Shown here one piece after another: positions 8,713 to 17,824 of a stretch of DNA of 64,000 nucleotides. The DNA lies in assembly GCF_900100335.1 (NCBI RefSeq), contig NZ_FNFE01000002.1, forward strand, positions 310,001 to 374,000, given 5' to 3'. The position numbers and the translations under genes are program-made. This DNA is from Natronorubrum texcoconense. Lineage in GTDB: Archaea > Halobacteriota > Halobacteria > Halobacteriales > Natrialbaceae. Position 1 is the stretch's first letter, and each line of letters starts with the position of its first letter. The notes beneath the pieces were generated by a model, which was given only the letters and a program-made list of their open reading frames with translations, was not told the origin of the DNA and ran no database searches.

Positions 8713-9129
8713 TTATCGAACGACGACGACGGGAACCGTCGCCCGACGAACGACGTTTTCCGCGACGCTTCCGAGCAGGAGTCGCGAGACGCCCGCTCGA
8801 CCGTGACTCCCCATCACGATCGTATCGTACCCCTCGTCCGCTGCATGTTCGACGATGACGTGGTCCGGTTTTCCGGTGTCGAGTTCCGTCTGCAGTTCGT
8901 GGCCGCTCTCGGCCGCGAGTTCCGCTGCGTCCTCCAAAATCGTTTGCCCGCTCTCTTCGTCGACGGGAACCCTCTCTTCGGTCTCTACGAACATCTCCCG
9001 ATAGCCGTCCGGAACCGGGACGACGTAGAGGGCGGTGACGTCGGAGTCGGTGAATTTCTCGAACGCGTACTCGAGTGCCTTCTTCGCCGGGGGTGAGCCG
9101 TCGTACGGCACGAGGATTCGATCGCTCAT
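8713..9129 (-). CDS. Universal stress protein
   Basis: 138 residues, starting MSDRILVPYDGSPPAKKALE at 9129. A longer frame exists but the TATA box at 9154-9160 lies 25-31 nt before this ATG, which supports it. The loop GSHGRAGVSRLLLGS is a perfect ATP-binding pattern. The middle (PDGYREMFVETEERVPVDEE) is a variable insertion between strands. Closely resembles the USP at 16277-16702 (same GSHGR-x-GVSRLLLG core and a related central region), suggesting those two are paralogues from one duplication. Probably leads a minus-strand transcript reaching the two USP genes below it. Confidence 0.88.
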   Translation of the reverse strand: MSDRILVPYDGSPPAKKALEYAFEKFTDSDVTALYVVPVPDGYREMFVETEERVPVDEESGQTILEDAAELAAESGHELQTELDTGKPDHVIVEHAADEGYDTIVMGSHGRAGVSRLLLGSVAENVVRRATVPVVVVR

Positions 9130-9153
9130 AGCCGTTTCTACGCCTTCCTCGGG

Positions 9154-9160
9154 TATAATA
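9154..9160 (-). promoter_or_regulatory. TATA box of the USP gene at 8713-9129
   Basis: On the minus strand the sequence tattata lies 25-31 nt before the USP ATG. This is the spacing of a haloarchaeal TATA box for a transcript with a very short leader. It decides in favour of the ATG at 9129. Confidence 0.6.
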
Positions 9161-9327
9161 CTCTCATCTCGACGAATCACGTACCGTCACCAGGACTGAC
9201 GTGAACTCGAACTTTCGGACTGGAGAACGATACTGGCAGAGACGCGGATATACGGCGGGCGCCAGACGTCCCCCAAAAGCCGCACGCGCCGCGAACTCCC
9301 TTCCCGTCCTCGCGAACCGCGACCGTT

Positions 9328-9345
9328 CGTCGAACCGGTTCGACG
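9328..9345. repeat. Perfect 18-bp palindrome
   Basis: CGTCGAACCGGTTCGACG is its own reverse complement. It lies in the 270-bp gap between the SDR gene and the USP gene, followed on the plus strand by attttat. It could be a regulator operator or part of a 3' end structure for the SDR transcript; no T-run follows in that direction, so a simple terminator is unlikely. Confidence 0.5.
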
Positions 9346-9452
9346 GCATTTTATCACTCGGTCAGAGCGCGAGACGGTCTGCCAACTTTCTCGGCCCGCC
9401 GATCCGTCGCCGGATACGCTGTCAGCCGTACTCGAGACACGCGAGCGGATCG

Positions 9453-10181
9453 TCAGAACGCCGTCCAGCCGCCATCGACCGGGATGTTCGCTCCGGTGAT
9501 GTAGGACGCGCCGTCTGAAGCGAGGAACGCCGCCACGGGGGCGATCTCCTCCGGTTGGCCGTGTCGATCCATGGGGGTTTTCTGCTCGATGAAGCTGTAG
9601 AACCGCTCGGATTCGAGTAGCTCTTTCGTCATCGGCGTCTCGACGAACCCCGGACAGATGCTGTTGACGCGGACGCCCTGATCGGCGTAATCGATCGCGA
9701 CCTGCTGGGTGAAGTTCACGACGCCACCCTTGGCCGCGGAGTAGGAGGCCGCGCCTTTCCCACCGACGAGTCCGTAGATCGAACCCAGATTGATGATACA
9801 GCCGTCCGACTCCTTGAGGTGTGGCAACGCTGCCTTGGTGCCGTGCATGACGCCGTCGAGGTTGGTCTCGACCACCGCCTTCCACTCCTCGAGATCCATC
9901 TCCTCGACCGACGACACGCTCGCGATACCGGCGTTGTTGACGATAACGTCGAGACCGCCGAATTCGTCGGCGGTTCCCTCGACGAGCGCCTGGACCTGCT
10001 CGTAGTCGCGGACGTCACAACCGACGAACCGACAGCCGATGTCCTCGGCCACCGACGAACCCTCGTCTTCGTCGATATCGGCGATGACGACGGTTGCGCC
10101 GTCCTCGACGAACCGCTCGGCGATCGCCTTGCCGATACCGACCGCGCCGCCGGTCACGATGGCTATCTTGTTGTCGAGCAT
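9453..10181 (-). CDS. Short-chain dehydrogenase/reductase
   Basis: 242 residues of the classical SDR family, NAD(P)-dependent oxidoreductases of alcohols, sugars or 3-oxoacyl groups. The cofactor loop TGGAVGIGKA is at 10-19, NNAG at 82-85, and the catalytic tetrad is N107, S134, Y147 and K151 (YSAAK). An acidic residue after the second strand (ADIDED) suggests NAD preference. The C-terminus GANIPVDGGWTAF is the usual family ending. The substrate cannot be told; FabG-like or glucose dehydrogenase-like are options. It sits inside the USP region and may supply redox capacity. Confidence 0.85.
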   Translation of the reverse strand: MLDNKIAIVTGGAVGIGKAIAERFVEDGATVVIADIDEDEGSSVAEDIGCRFVGCDVRDYEQVQALVEGTADEFGGLDVIVNNAGIASVSSVEEMDLEEWKAVVETNLDGVMHGTKAALPHLKESDGCIINLGSIYGLVGGKGAASYSAAKGGVVNFTQQVAIDYADQGVRVNSICPGFVETPMTKELLESERFYSFIEQKTPMDRHGQPEEIAPVAAFLASDGASYITGANIPVDGGWTAF

Positions 10182-10315
10182 GCACCCCCCTACACCTAAC
10201 GTCTACAAACCCGTTTGTGTCATTCGGCGAACTGATACGTCAGGATCGGCCTCATTCGCGCCGAAATACCAGTTGATGGGGGGATTAAGAGACGAATCGT
10301 GGTAGGTGCCGGCGC

Positions 10316-10465
10316 ATGACCGCCTACGTCGCCGGCGTCGCCAGCACACCGTTCGGAAAACATCCCAACTCGTCGACCCGCGAACTGTTCACCGACGCCG
10401 CACTCGAGGCGCTCGAAGACGCTTCGTTGTCGGCGTCGAACAACGCGGCGACGACGGGTGGCTGA
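10316..10465 (+). pseudogene. Thiolase N-terminal remnant
   Basis: The reading frame MTAYVAGVASTPFGKHPNSS followed by TRELFTDAALEALEDASL is the start of an archaeal thiolase (acetyl-CoA acetyltransferase / lipid-transfer-like): the V-A-G-V-A-S-T-P-F-G-K motif is characteristic. After about 40 residues the similarity ends and a stop comes at residue 50, where the family needs about 380-390. Overlapping it in another frame and ending at 10488 is VGVEQRGDDGWLITFSPTG, which looks like the C-terminal end of a different protein. The locus therefore looks like a deletion junction between two genes. Non-functional. Confidence 0.6.
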
Positions 10466-10583
10466 TCACGTTCTCCCCGACCGGCTGACGACACTCGCAG
10501 TCGACAGTTCGGTCGGCTGAGCCCGACGGCATCGGCGAGCCACGAGGGACTACCACAATTCCCGCAGCTTGGGGATTGCACCG

Positions 10584-10588
10584 ATATA
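10584..10588 (+). promoter_or_regulatory. TATA box of the P-type ATPase gene
   Basis: The sequence gatata at 10583-10588 is centred about 31 nt before a GTG at 10617. Transcription would start at about 10612, just before that GTG. An ATG at 10569 lies upstream of the box and would then not be transcribed, so GTG is the likely start. Confidence 0.5.
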
Positions 10589-10616
10589 CGACGCTATTGG
10601 CAGCAACTACACACAC

Positions 10617-13430
10617 GTGTCACGGTCAGAACAACACGAGCGGATCGAACCCGCGGCGAGCACCGACGACGATTGGCATTCGCGACCACTCGAGGACGTC
10701 TTCGCAGAACTCGAGACGTCAGAACGGGGATTGAAGCCGGCTGACGCGCGCGCCCGCCTCGAGCGCGAGGGGGCGAACGAAATCGAGGCCACGGGTGGAA
10801 TCTCGCCGCTACAGATTTTCATCGACCAGTACAAGCCGGCACTGATCTGGGTGTTGATCGTCGCTGCAGCCGTGATGGCGTTCGTCGGGCACACGATCGA
10901 CGCCGCGGTCATCGCCGGGGTGATCGTCTTCATCACGGTCTTCGGCTTCTTCCAGGACTACCGCGCCGAACAGAGCATTCAGGCGTTACGGGAGATGTCG
11001 ACGACGTACGCGCTCGTCCGTCGTGACGGCGAGAAGACCGAGATCGACGCCACGAAACTCGTCCCCGGAGACGTGATCTTCGTCGAGTCGGGTGACATCG
11101 TCCCCGCGGACGCCCGGATCGTCGAAGAGTCCAACCTGAGCGTCGACGAGGCGGCTTTGACGGGGGAGAGCGTCGGCGTCTCCAAGGAGATCGGTGAGGT
11201 CGCCGAGGACACCTCGCTGGCCGAGCGCGAGAACATGCTGTACAAGGATACCGTCGTCGAGCGCGGGTCCGGGACGGCGGTCGTCGTCGAGACCGGTCCC
11301 GAGTCCGAAATCGGCCAGATCGCGACCGCGCTCGAGGAGGCCGAAGAGCGCGACACCCCGTTTCAGACGGAAATGAACCGTCTGGGGAAGCTCATCGCAC
11401 TCGGGGTCGTCGGGATCGTCTCGATCATCGCGATCACCGAACTGATAATTGGGGACACGCCGCCGCTGCAGGTCTTCCTGACGGCGGTCGGTATCGCGGT
11501 CTCCGCAGTTCCCGAGGGGCTTCCCGCGGTGGTCACCCTCTCGCTCGCGCTCGGGGCGCGACGGATGGCCGAACAGAACGCGCTCGTCCGCCGGTTACCG
11601 ATCGTCGAAGCGCTCGGTTCGGTCGACGTTATCTGTACGGACAAGACGGGGACGCTCACCGAGGAGGAGATGACGGTCCAGCGGATCGTCGCCAACCGGG
11701 AAACCTACGAGGTGACCGGCACCGGCTACGATACCGACGGCGAATTTCTCCGGGAGGGTGAGGCCGTCGACGACGAATGCGTGGCTGAGGTGCTCCGTTG
11801 TGGGATGCTGTGTAACAACGTCGATATCGGGACGCGCGAACGGGATACGGACGCCGAACCGACGGCTGCGTCGGAGACCGATGAAAACCGAACGTACCTC
11901 GGCGATCCGACCGAGGTCGCGCTGTTCGTCGCCGCACAGAAGGCCGGCTTCGATCACGACGAACTCGACGAGGTCCACCCCCGGATCGGCGAGGTCGACT
12001 TCACTTCGGCGCGAAAGCGGATGACGACCGTCCACCGAACACCCGACGGCGACACGGTTGCATACATGAAGGGGGCACCGGAAACCGTCGTCGAGCGCTG
12101 TGACCGCGAACTCGTCGACGGCGAACTCGTCGAACTCACCGACGAGCGCCGGCGAGAACTCGAGGGTCGATACGAGTCGTTCGCGGAAGACGCGTTGCGC
12201 GTGATGGGCTTCGCCTTCCGACCCGACGTCCCCGACTCCCAGACCGAGGACCCGGATGAAGATCTCGAGCAGGGGATGGTCTTTCTCGGCCTCCAAGGAA
12301 TGCTCGATCCGCCCCGTCCCGAGGTCCCTGGTGCGATCGCGGGCTGTCTCGAGGCCGGGATCGACGTCGTGATGATAACCGGCGACAACGCGGTCACGGC
12401 TCGTGCGGTCGGCGAGGAGGTCGGACTCCGCTCGACGCGCGTGATCTCGGGCCCGGAACTCGAGCGAACGAGCGACGAGGAACTACGCGAGATCGTCGAG
12501 GACGTCGACATCTTCGCGCGCACGTCGCCCGAGCACAAGACGCGCATCCTCCAAACGTTACAGGCGAACGGACATACGGTAGCGATGACCGGCGACGGAG
12601 TCAACGACGCGCCCGCCGTCAAAAACGCGGACGTCGGCATCGCGATGGGGGTCCGCGGGACGGACGTCACCGAACAGGCGTCGGACATCGTTCTGCTCGA
12701 CGACAATTTCGCCACGATCCGGGACGCGGTCCGGGGCGGGCGTCGCATCTTCGACAACGTCCGCAAGTTCGTCAACTACCTGCTATCGGGCAACGGAGGC
12801 GAGGTGACGATGATCTTCACGGGGACGCTGGCCGGCCTCGGACTCGTGATCACGCCGATTCAGGTCCTCTGGATCAACGTCGTCACCGACGGCGTTCCGG
12901 CCCTGACGATGGGGGTCGATCCCGCCGCCGAGGACATCATGGAACGCGAACCGCGACCGCCGGAGGAGGGTGTGATCACCAGACGGATCGTGACCTCGAT
13001 CGTCGGCATCGCGGCTTTCATGACGGTCTGTTTGCTTCCGCTGTTCACGCTCAACTTCTACGGGGAACTGATCCCCGGCTACGACGTGACCGGGGCACTG
13101 CTCGGCTGGACCCCCGGCTACGAACCGGGACGGGAACTCGCCCAGACGATGGTGTTCACCGGATTCGTCGTCTTCGAGATCGTCCGTATTCAGGCGATTC
13201 GGTTCCGGTACGGTCTCGGAATCTTCTCGAACCGGTGGCTCGTGTTCGCGGTCGGTGTCGCGATCGCGCTGCAGTTGCTCGTACTCTACACCCCGACCGG
13301 CCAGTTGCTGTTCGACGTCGAGCCGCTCGGTCTCGTCCACTGGGCCCAACTCGCGGTCGCCGCCGCCGTCTTCGCCGTACTGATGGCGGTCTTCGTCAAG
13401 GTTCAGGATCGGTACTTCGATCGATACTGA
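10617..13430 (+). CDS. Cation-transporting P-type ATPase (P2A, Ca2+-type)
   Basis: About 937 residues from the GTG at 10617 ([10 protein letters not shown]). The N-terminal cation-ATPase domain begins [20 protein letters not shown]. Membrane helix M4 carries PEGLP (about 299-303), the signature of Ca2+/Na+/H+ pumps of the P2 type. The phosphorylated aspartate is D342 in [10 protein letters not shown]; the actuator loop is LTGES; the hinge is [10 protein letters not shown] near 660. About ten transmembrane helices are expected, with the C-terminal group after residue 720. It moves a cation, most likely Ca2+, out of the cell at the cost of ATP. Flanked on both sides by USP genes. Confidence 0.9.
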   Translation: MSRSEQHERIEPAASTDDDWHSRPLEDVFAELETSERGLKPADARARLEREGANEIEATGGISPLQIFIDQYKPALIWVLIVAAAVMAFVGHTIDAAVIAGVIVFITVFGFFQDYRAEQSIQALREMSTTYALVRRDGEKTEIDATKLVPGDVIFVESGDIVPADARIVEESNLSVDEAALTGESVGVSKEIGEVAEDTSLAERENMLYKDTVVERGSGTAVVVETGPESEIGQIATALEEAEERDTPFQTEMNRLGKLIALGVVGIVSIIAITELIIGDTPPLQVFLTAVGIAVSAVPEGLPAVVTLSLALGARRMAEQNALVRRLPIVEALGSVDVICTDKTGTLTEEEMTVQRIVANRETYEVTGTGYDTDGEFLREGEAVDDECVAEVLRCGMLCNNVDIGTRERDTDAEPTAASETDENRTYLGDPTEVALFVAAQKAGFDHDELDEVHPRIGEVDFTSARKRMTTVHRTPDGDTVAYMKGAPETVVERCDRELVDGELVELTDERRRELEGRYESFAEDALRVMGFAFRPDVPDSQTEDPDEDLEQGMVFLGLQGMLDPPRPEVPGAIAGCLEAGIDVVMITGDNAVTARAVGEEVGLRSTRVISGPELERTSDEELREIVEDVDIFARTSPEHKTRILQTLQANGHTVAMTGDGVNDAPAVKNADVGIAMGVRGTDVTEQASDIVLLDDNFATIRDAVRGGRRIFDNVRKFVNYLLSGNGGEVTMIFTGTLAGLGLVITPIQVLWINVVTDGVPALTMGVDPAAEDIMEREPRPPEEGVITRRIVTSIVGIAAFMTVCLLPLFTLNFYGELIPGYDVTGALLGWTPGYEPGRELAQTMVFTGFVVFEIVRIQAIRFRYGLGIFSNRWLVFAVGVAIALQLLVLYTPTGQLLFDVEPLGLVHWAQLAVAAAVFAVLMAVFVKVQDRYFDRY

Positions 13431-13519
13431 TAGCAACCGCGAATGGCTCCTGGCACCCGTCGCGCACTCGGAGGCGCCTGAAACCTATTTGTTCCGGGTG
13501 GTGGTGAGACAGCACGTCC

Positions 13520-13924
13520 ATGTACGATACGATTCTCGTCGCGACGGACGGCAGTCAGTCAGCGAACCGGGCGGTCGACCACGCCCTCGATCTCGCGTCG
13601 ACGTTCGACGCCACTCTCCACGCGATCTACGTCGTCGATACCCGCCGCTACGGAGAATCGATGTTGAGCGGTTCGGACGGGGTCGTTACGGAAGTCGAAG
13701 ACCGCGGTCGAGAACTCCTCGAGGAGATCGAGATGCGGGCCGACGTCGACGTGACCCTCACGGACCGCGAGGGACGACCCTACGAGCAGATCGGCGAGTA
13801 CGCCGAGGAGATCGATGCGGACCTGCTCGTGCTGGGGAACCGCGGTCTCGGATCCAGCGGCGAGATCGGCAGCAACGCGGAGCGGGTCGTCAGATACGTC
13901 GACCGACCGGTGATTACGGCCTGA
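13520..13924 (+). CDS. Universal stress protein
   Basis: 134 residues, MYDTILVATDGSQSANRAVD. The nucleotide loop reads GNRGLGSSGEIGS: the glycines and final GS remain but the spacer is shortened to 7, so binding may be weak or changed. The frame starts 89 nt after the P-type ATPase stop. An upstream cctatttgtt fits a TATA element, and two of the following USP genes have similar tatttag/tatttgc blocks at about the same distance. First of a plus-strand run of four USP genes. Closely related to the next copy (both begin MYDTILV-x-TDGS). Confidence 0.85.
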   Translation: MYDTILVATDGSQSANRAVDHALDLASTFDATLHAIYVVDTRRYGESMLSGSDGVVTEVEDRGRELLEEIEMRADVDVTLTDREGRPYEQIGEYAEEIDADLLVLGNRGLGSSGEIGSNAERVVRYVDRPVITA

Positions 13925-14050
13925 GACGCGACTCGCCGACGGCGGCGGAGTATAGCCCGTCACACAGGTCGTCGACGACGATCGAACTGACATATCAACA
14001 AATTCGGTGTGAGCTATTTAGCCGATTTCGACGTTGATAACTCTTGTCCA

Positions 14051-14470
14051 ATGTACGACACGATTCTCGTCCCGACGGACGGAAGCGACCCCGCGAACCG
14101 AGCGGTAGAACACGCGCTGGAACTCGCGGACAGATACGATTCTCGAGTGCACGCGATGTACTGCGTCGAGACACACCGATACGGCGAACCCGCCCTCAGC
14201 AGCGCCGAAATCGTCCTCACGAACCTCGAAGAACAGGGGGAGTCGATGCTCGAAGACCTCGGTGATCGAGCGGACAACGCGAGCATCGAGTGCACCTGGA
14301 ACGTGTGTCACGGACGGCCCTGGGAGGAGGTACAGAAGAAAGCCGATGAGTTGGACGCCGACCTGATCGTGATCGGGTTTCAGGGACAGAATCACGTGCG
14401 AACGAACAGAATTGGAAGCGTGGCCGAGCGCGTGGTCCGGACCGCAAATCGGCCGGTGTTGACCGCCTGA
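14051..14470 (+). CDS. Universal stress protein
   Basis: 139 residues, starting MYDTILVPTDGSDPANRAVE at 14051; a longer frame upstream lacks USP character and spans the likely TATA sequence gctatttagc. The loop GFQGQNHVRTNRIGS keeps G-2x-G-9x-G-S with unusual polar residues. The middle segment VETHRYGEPALSSAEIVL parallels the preceding copy (VDTRRYGESMLSGSDGVV), so the two are tandem paralogues. The ending RTANRPVLTA matches the neighbour's RYVDRPVITA. Both may form heterodimers through the last strand; that is inference. Confidence 0.87.
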   Translation: MYDTILVPTDGSDPANRAVEHALELADRYDSRVHAMYCVETHRYGEPALSSAEIVLTNLEEQGESMLEDLGDRADNASIECTWNVCHGRPWEEVQKKADELDADLIVIGFQGQNHVRTNRIGSVAERVVRTANRPVLTA

Positions 14471-14565
14471 TCGTCACGTATCGCCCGTCTTCCGACTCGA
14501 GCGATCCGAACCGTCCCACGCCGAGTCCCCCTCGAAGTTATTTGCCGGGGGGTGGAGCGACACGT

Positions 14566-15063
14566 ATGACGTTCGTCGTTCCATTCGACGGGTCGGCACT
14601 CGCGGAAGCCGCGCTCGTCAGAGCATCGGAGTACGGAGCCGCGCTGGACGAAGACGTCACGGCCGTGACCGTCGTCCCCGAGCGAAAACGATACGCGCGG
14701 GAGAAGGGGTGGATCGACGCCGACGAATCGTTCGACGTCGATGCGACCGTCGACCGACTTCGGGAGCGAGTCGAGGAACTCGTGCCGGACGCGTCGTTCG
14801 AATACGAGCGAATTCGCGAGTTTCCGCCCGAACGACGGATCGCAGACCACATCGAACGGCTGGCGCTGGCACAGGATCCGAGCGTCGTCTTCCTCGGAAG
14901 CGACAACGTCGGCCGCGTCGTCACCCCGCTGACGAGCGTCGGCGTCCACATCGCCGCAGAGGAATCCTACGACGTGTTCGTCGTTCGCCACCGGACGCCC
15001 CCGAAACTCGAGACCGTCGATCCGCACGACGAGTTCTATCGGGAGGCCGGATCGGACGAGTGA
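14566..15063 (+). CDS. Divergent UspA-like protein
   Basis: 165 residues from MTFVVPFDGSALAEAALVRA. The USP fold is recognisable (first strand with the conserved Asp, later VVFLGSDN strand), but the nucleotide-binding loop is lost: the region reads LGSDNVGRVVTPLTSVGVHI with no G-x-x-G...GS pattern. The C-terminus adds about 25 residues (RHRTPPKLETVDPHDEFYRE). It therefore probably does not bind ATP and may act as a partner of neighbouring USPs. A gttatttgcc about 30 nt before the start resembles the promoters of the two preceding genes. Confidence 0.75.
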   Translation: MTFVVPFDGSALAEAALVRASEYGAALDEDVTAVTVVPERKRYAREKGWIDADESFDVDATVDRLRERVEELVPDASFEYERIREFPPERRIADHIERLALAQDPSVVFLGSDNVGRVVTPLTSVGVHIAAEESYDVFVVRHRTPPKLETVDPHDEFYREAGSDE

Positions 15064-15170
15064 CCGGTGCCGTGCCATCCTGCCGAAACCCGCTACTCGA
15101 TCGCCTCCGTCGATAGGTCCGGGTCCGACGCCCCCGTGATTTAACACGACATTCCGAAAAGTGACACCCG

Positions 15171-15623
15171 ATGTACGACCGAATCCTCCTCCCGACCGAC
15201 ATGAGCCCCGGCGTCGATCGGGCCATCGACCACGCCATCGATGCCGCGACTCGATACGATGCCGAACTGCACGTGCTGTACGTCGTCGACACCGACGCGT
15301 ACAGCTCCTATCCCGGTGACGAGTACGTCCACGAGTTCGAAGGACTCGAACGGGCACTCGAACAGGCCGGTCGCGACGCGGTCGACGAAATCGCCGATCG
15401 AACCGGCGAGGCGGCCGTTCCGACCGAGACCGAGATCCGCCACGGCGTCCCCCACGAAGAGATACTCGCGTACGCCGACGAGGCGGACGTCGGACTCACG
15501 GTTCTGGGATCGAAACACCGATCCGGCGAGTACCGTCGATTGCTCGGGAGCGTCGCCGAGCGCGTCGCTCACATGACCGAGCGTCCGGTAACGATCGTCA
15601 AAACGCCCGTCGCCGAGGAGTGA
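15171..15623 (+). CDS. Universal stress protein
   Basis: 150 residues, MYDRILLPTDMSPGVDRAID. The loop reads GSKHRSGEYRRLLGS, where His replaces the second glycine of G-2x-G; the final LLGS is normal. The central part VDTDAYSSYPGDEYVHEFEG and the ending ERPVTIVKTPVAEE are typical of the short haloarchaeal single-domain USPs. A gatttaaca about 30 nt before the ATG is a likely TATA box. Last of the plus-strand run of USP genes that follows the P-type ATPase. Confidence 0.87.
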   Translation: MYDRILLPTDMSPGVDRAIDHAIDAATRYDAELHVLYVVDTDAYSSYPGDEYVHEFEGLERALEQAGRDAVDEIADRTGEAAVPTETEIRHGVPHEEILAYADEADVGLTVLGSKHRSGEYRRLLGSVAERVAHMTERPVTIVKTPVAEE

Positions 15624-15696
15624 CCTTCGGTTCGGAAGGGGCGAACGGATCCACGAACCGCGGAGTCGACGGTCACACCAGCCGCGTTCGACAGCC

Positions 15697-16179
15697 TCAG
15701 TTGGACTCGCCTCCGGCTTCGAAACCGGGCGGCAGCCCCTGGTGTTTGACGCCCGTTTGCTCGCGAATCCGGAACTCGTAGAGTTTGACGTCCCCCGACA
15801 GCGACGCCGTTTCGAAGAGATTCGGCCGCCACACGTCGCTCATCGTCTCCTCGAGGTCGTCCCACTCCGTGTCGGGAACGTCGGTGATCGTTCCCGTCAG
15901 GAGGACGCTCTGCCAGTTGTACATCGTATCGACCTTATAGACGAGGAAGCTCGCGGTGTCCGTCTCCTCGCTCATCGTCCCTTTTCGGCTACTGGACCCG
16001 ATCAGGTACGTGAAATAGAGGCGTTCCTCACCATCGTACCCGAACGAGAGCGGGAGCAAGTACGGCTCGTTGGCGTCCGGAAGGCCGAGGACACCGACCT
16101 TCTGGCTCGAGAGAAACTGCCGGATTTCCCCATCGTCCATCTCGCTCAGCCCGTATTCCTGTAGTTCGTCGATCGACAT
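15697..16179 (-). CDS. Pyridoxamine 5'-phosphate oxidase-family (FMN split barrel) protein
   Basis: 160 residues. MSIDELQEYGLSEMDDGEIR leads into LSSQKVGVLGLPDANEPYLL, the opening of the PNPOx-like split barrel; LSFGYDGEERLYFTYLIGSS and SRKGTMSEETDTASFLVYKV form the flavin-binding strands. These proteins bind FMN or F420 (or heme) and reduce small compounds. The length is right for a single barrel, and it lacks the C-terminal domain of true PdxH, so it is not a vitamin B6 enzyme. It sits among USP genes; a similar pairing is known in the mycobacterial dormancy regulon (Rv0079/Rv0080). Confidence 0.8.
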   Translation of the reverse strand: MSIDELQEYGLSEMDDGEIRQFLSSQKVGVLGLPDANEPYLLPLSFGYDGEERLYFTYLIGSSSRKGTMSEETDTASFLVYKVDTMYNWQSVLLTGTITDVPDTEWDDLEETMSDVWRPNLFETASLSGDVKLYEFRIREQTGVKHQGLPPGFEAGGESN

Positions 16180-16276
16180 CTGCGGATACTGTCCCCGAGT
16201 ACACAGAAAAACCCCTCACCCCGCTCGGCCGGCGAGCGTGGCGCGACCGCGTACGTTCGCTGGCCGGGTCTCCATC

Positions 16277-16702
16277 CTACCGGACGACGACGACGGGCAT
16301 CGGTGCTCGGCGAACGACCGACTCGGCGACCGTACCGAGTAGCAGCCGCGAGACACCGTCCCGACCGTGGCTTCCGACGACGATCGTGTCGTAGCCCTCG
16401 TCGACCGCGTGCTCGACGAGCCGGTGGTCGGGTTTTCCCGTCGCGATTTCCGTCTCGAGATCGCGACCTCGTTCGGCCGCACGCTCTATCGCGCCCTCGA
16501 GGACGTCCGTCGCGTGTTCGCGCCCTCGCTCGCTCAGCGGGAGTCGAAGCTCGGGCCCCTCGAGCGCCGCGACGGTACCTGCCGGAATCTGTACGACGTA
16601 CAGCGCCGTTATCGTCGCTTCGGGAAAAGTTTCGAGGGCGTATTCGAGTGCCGCCGCCGACGGGTCGGAGCCGTCGTACCCGACGAGGATTCGGTCGGCC
16701 AT
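16277..16702 (-). CDS. Universal stress protein
   Basis: 141 residues, MADRILVGYDGSDPSAAALE. The loop GSHGRDGVSRLLLGT matches G-2x-G-9x-G-T, so ATP binding is expected. Its core is very like the USP at 8713-9129 (GSHGR-x-GVSRLLLG, TGKPDH, YDTIV), pointing to a duplicated pair about 7 kb apart. The stop lies 97 nt downstream of the PNPOx-like gene's start. A TATA box (ctatacc, at 16724-16730) precedes the ATG by about 22-28 nt. Confidence 0.88.
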   Translation of the reverse strand: MADRILVGYDGSDPSAAALEYALETFPEATITALYVVQIPAGTVAALEGPELRLPLSERGREHATDVLEGAIERAAERGRDLETEIATGKPDHRLVEHAVDEGYDTIVVGSHGRDGVSRLLLGTVAESVVRRAPMPVVVVR

Positions 16703-16723
16703 AGTCGTCCTACTCGGTCTCGA

Positions 16724-16730
16724 GGTATAG
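16724..16730 (-). promoter_or_regulatory. TATA box of the USP gene at 16277-16702
   Basis: On the minus strand ctatacc ends 22 nt before the USP start codon. The spacing fits a transcript with a near-zero leader, as in many haloarchaeal genes. Confidence 0.55.
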
Positions 16731-16790
16731 TTCTCCCTCCGAAAGTGGAACTCGTCCGTGGCTGTGACAACCCGTGAGGCGAGCCACCCG

Positions 16791-17663
16791 TTACGGGAGC
16801 AGCCGCCGCAGGCGAGAGGGGACGGGATCGTACCGCTTCACCAGGATAACCGTGCCGGCCGCGTGTCTGCCGACCGCTTCGGAGACGGTTCCCAAGAGCG
16901 CACGCTGGAGGAGGCCGCCCCTCGAGACGCCGAGAACGGTCACGTCGTGTCGGGTCGTCCAGTCGGTGATCGTCCCCGCGACGGTTTCGCTCTCGACGAG
17001 TGCGCGCTCGACCTCGAGGTCGTCGAATTCGGCCGCTGCTTCGGCGAGCAGCGCCTGCGCGTCCTCGCGCGACCGGTCGGGGTCGTCCGACTCGCGAAGG
17101 TGTAACAGCGTGACCGACGCGTCGTGTCGCCGGGCGATCGAGGCGGCGGTCTCCGCGGCGAAGCCGCTGTGCGGACCGCCGGCGACCGGGACGAGGACCG
17201 AGTCGACGTCGTCCGGTCGCGGCGTCTTGATCCGCTGGACGAGGACGTCACAGTCGGCGTTTCGCAACACTTTGTCGACGTGGCTTCCCAAAATGACGTC
17301 CCGTCGAGGCGGTCGGCCGCGCCACCCCATCAGCACCGCGTCGACGTCGTACTTCTCGACGGCGCCGACGATTCCCCTCGCGACGCCGCGTGCCAAGCGG
17401 ATCCGGCTCTCGGCCGGGACCCCGCGGGATTCGATGCGCGCGGTCGCCTCCGCGAGCAACTTCTCGACGTCGTCCTCGAGCAGATATCGGCGGCCGTCCT
17501 GCAGGGATAGCTGTGGCGGGACTTCGAGGACGTAGACGAGAAAAATGCGGTACGACCGATCCGTCGCGATGTCGATCGCCGTCTCCAGCTGGCGGTCGAC
17601 AGTTTCCGCGTTCGCGATCGGGACTAACAACGTGCCGTCGGTATCCGATGTCTCGTCGAGCAT
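16791..17663 (-). CDS. Tandem two-domain universal stress protein
   Basis: 290 residues made of two USP domains, about 10-145 and 152-280. The first holds GWRGRPPRRDVILGS, a full nucleotide loop; the second reads GVSRGGLLQRALLGT, lacking the normal G-2x-G spacing. The first domain starts with TLLVPIANAETVDRQLETAI, without the usual Asp after the strand. Similar tandem domains occur as C-terminal parts of haloarchaeal cation and amino acid transporters, so this may be a free-standing version of such a regulatory tail. No membrane segment is present. Its own promoter-like actataac lies upstream at about 17694-17701. Confidence 0.85.
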   Translation of the reverse strand: MLDETSDTDGTLLVPIANAETVDRQLETAIDIATDRSYRIFLVYVLEVPPQLSLQDGRRYLLEDDVEKLLAEATARIESRGVPAESRIRLARGVARGIVGAVEKYDVDAVLMGWRGRPPRRDVILGSHVDKVLRNADCDVLVQRIKTPRPDDVDSVLVPVAGGPHSGFAAETAASIARRHDASVTLLHLRESDDPDRSREDAQALLAEAAAEFDDLEVERALVESETVAGTITDWTTRHDVTVLGVSRGGLLQRALLGTVSEAVGRHAAGTVILVKRYDPVPSRLRRLLP

Positions 17664-17824
17664 ACGCTTTAGCGTGTCAATCGTATTCCATCGTTATAGT
17701 ATTCGGTCACGCACGGAAGTGGGAGATCGCGGTCGATACGGGCTCGACCGCGATCGAGGGTCACGAACCACCGACTTCAGGTGTCAGGTATCCGAGTCTG
17801 TCGCCAGTTCCTGGTGGCCCTCGA

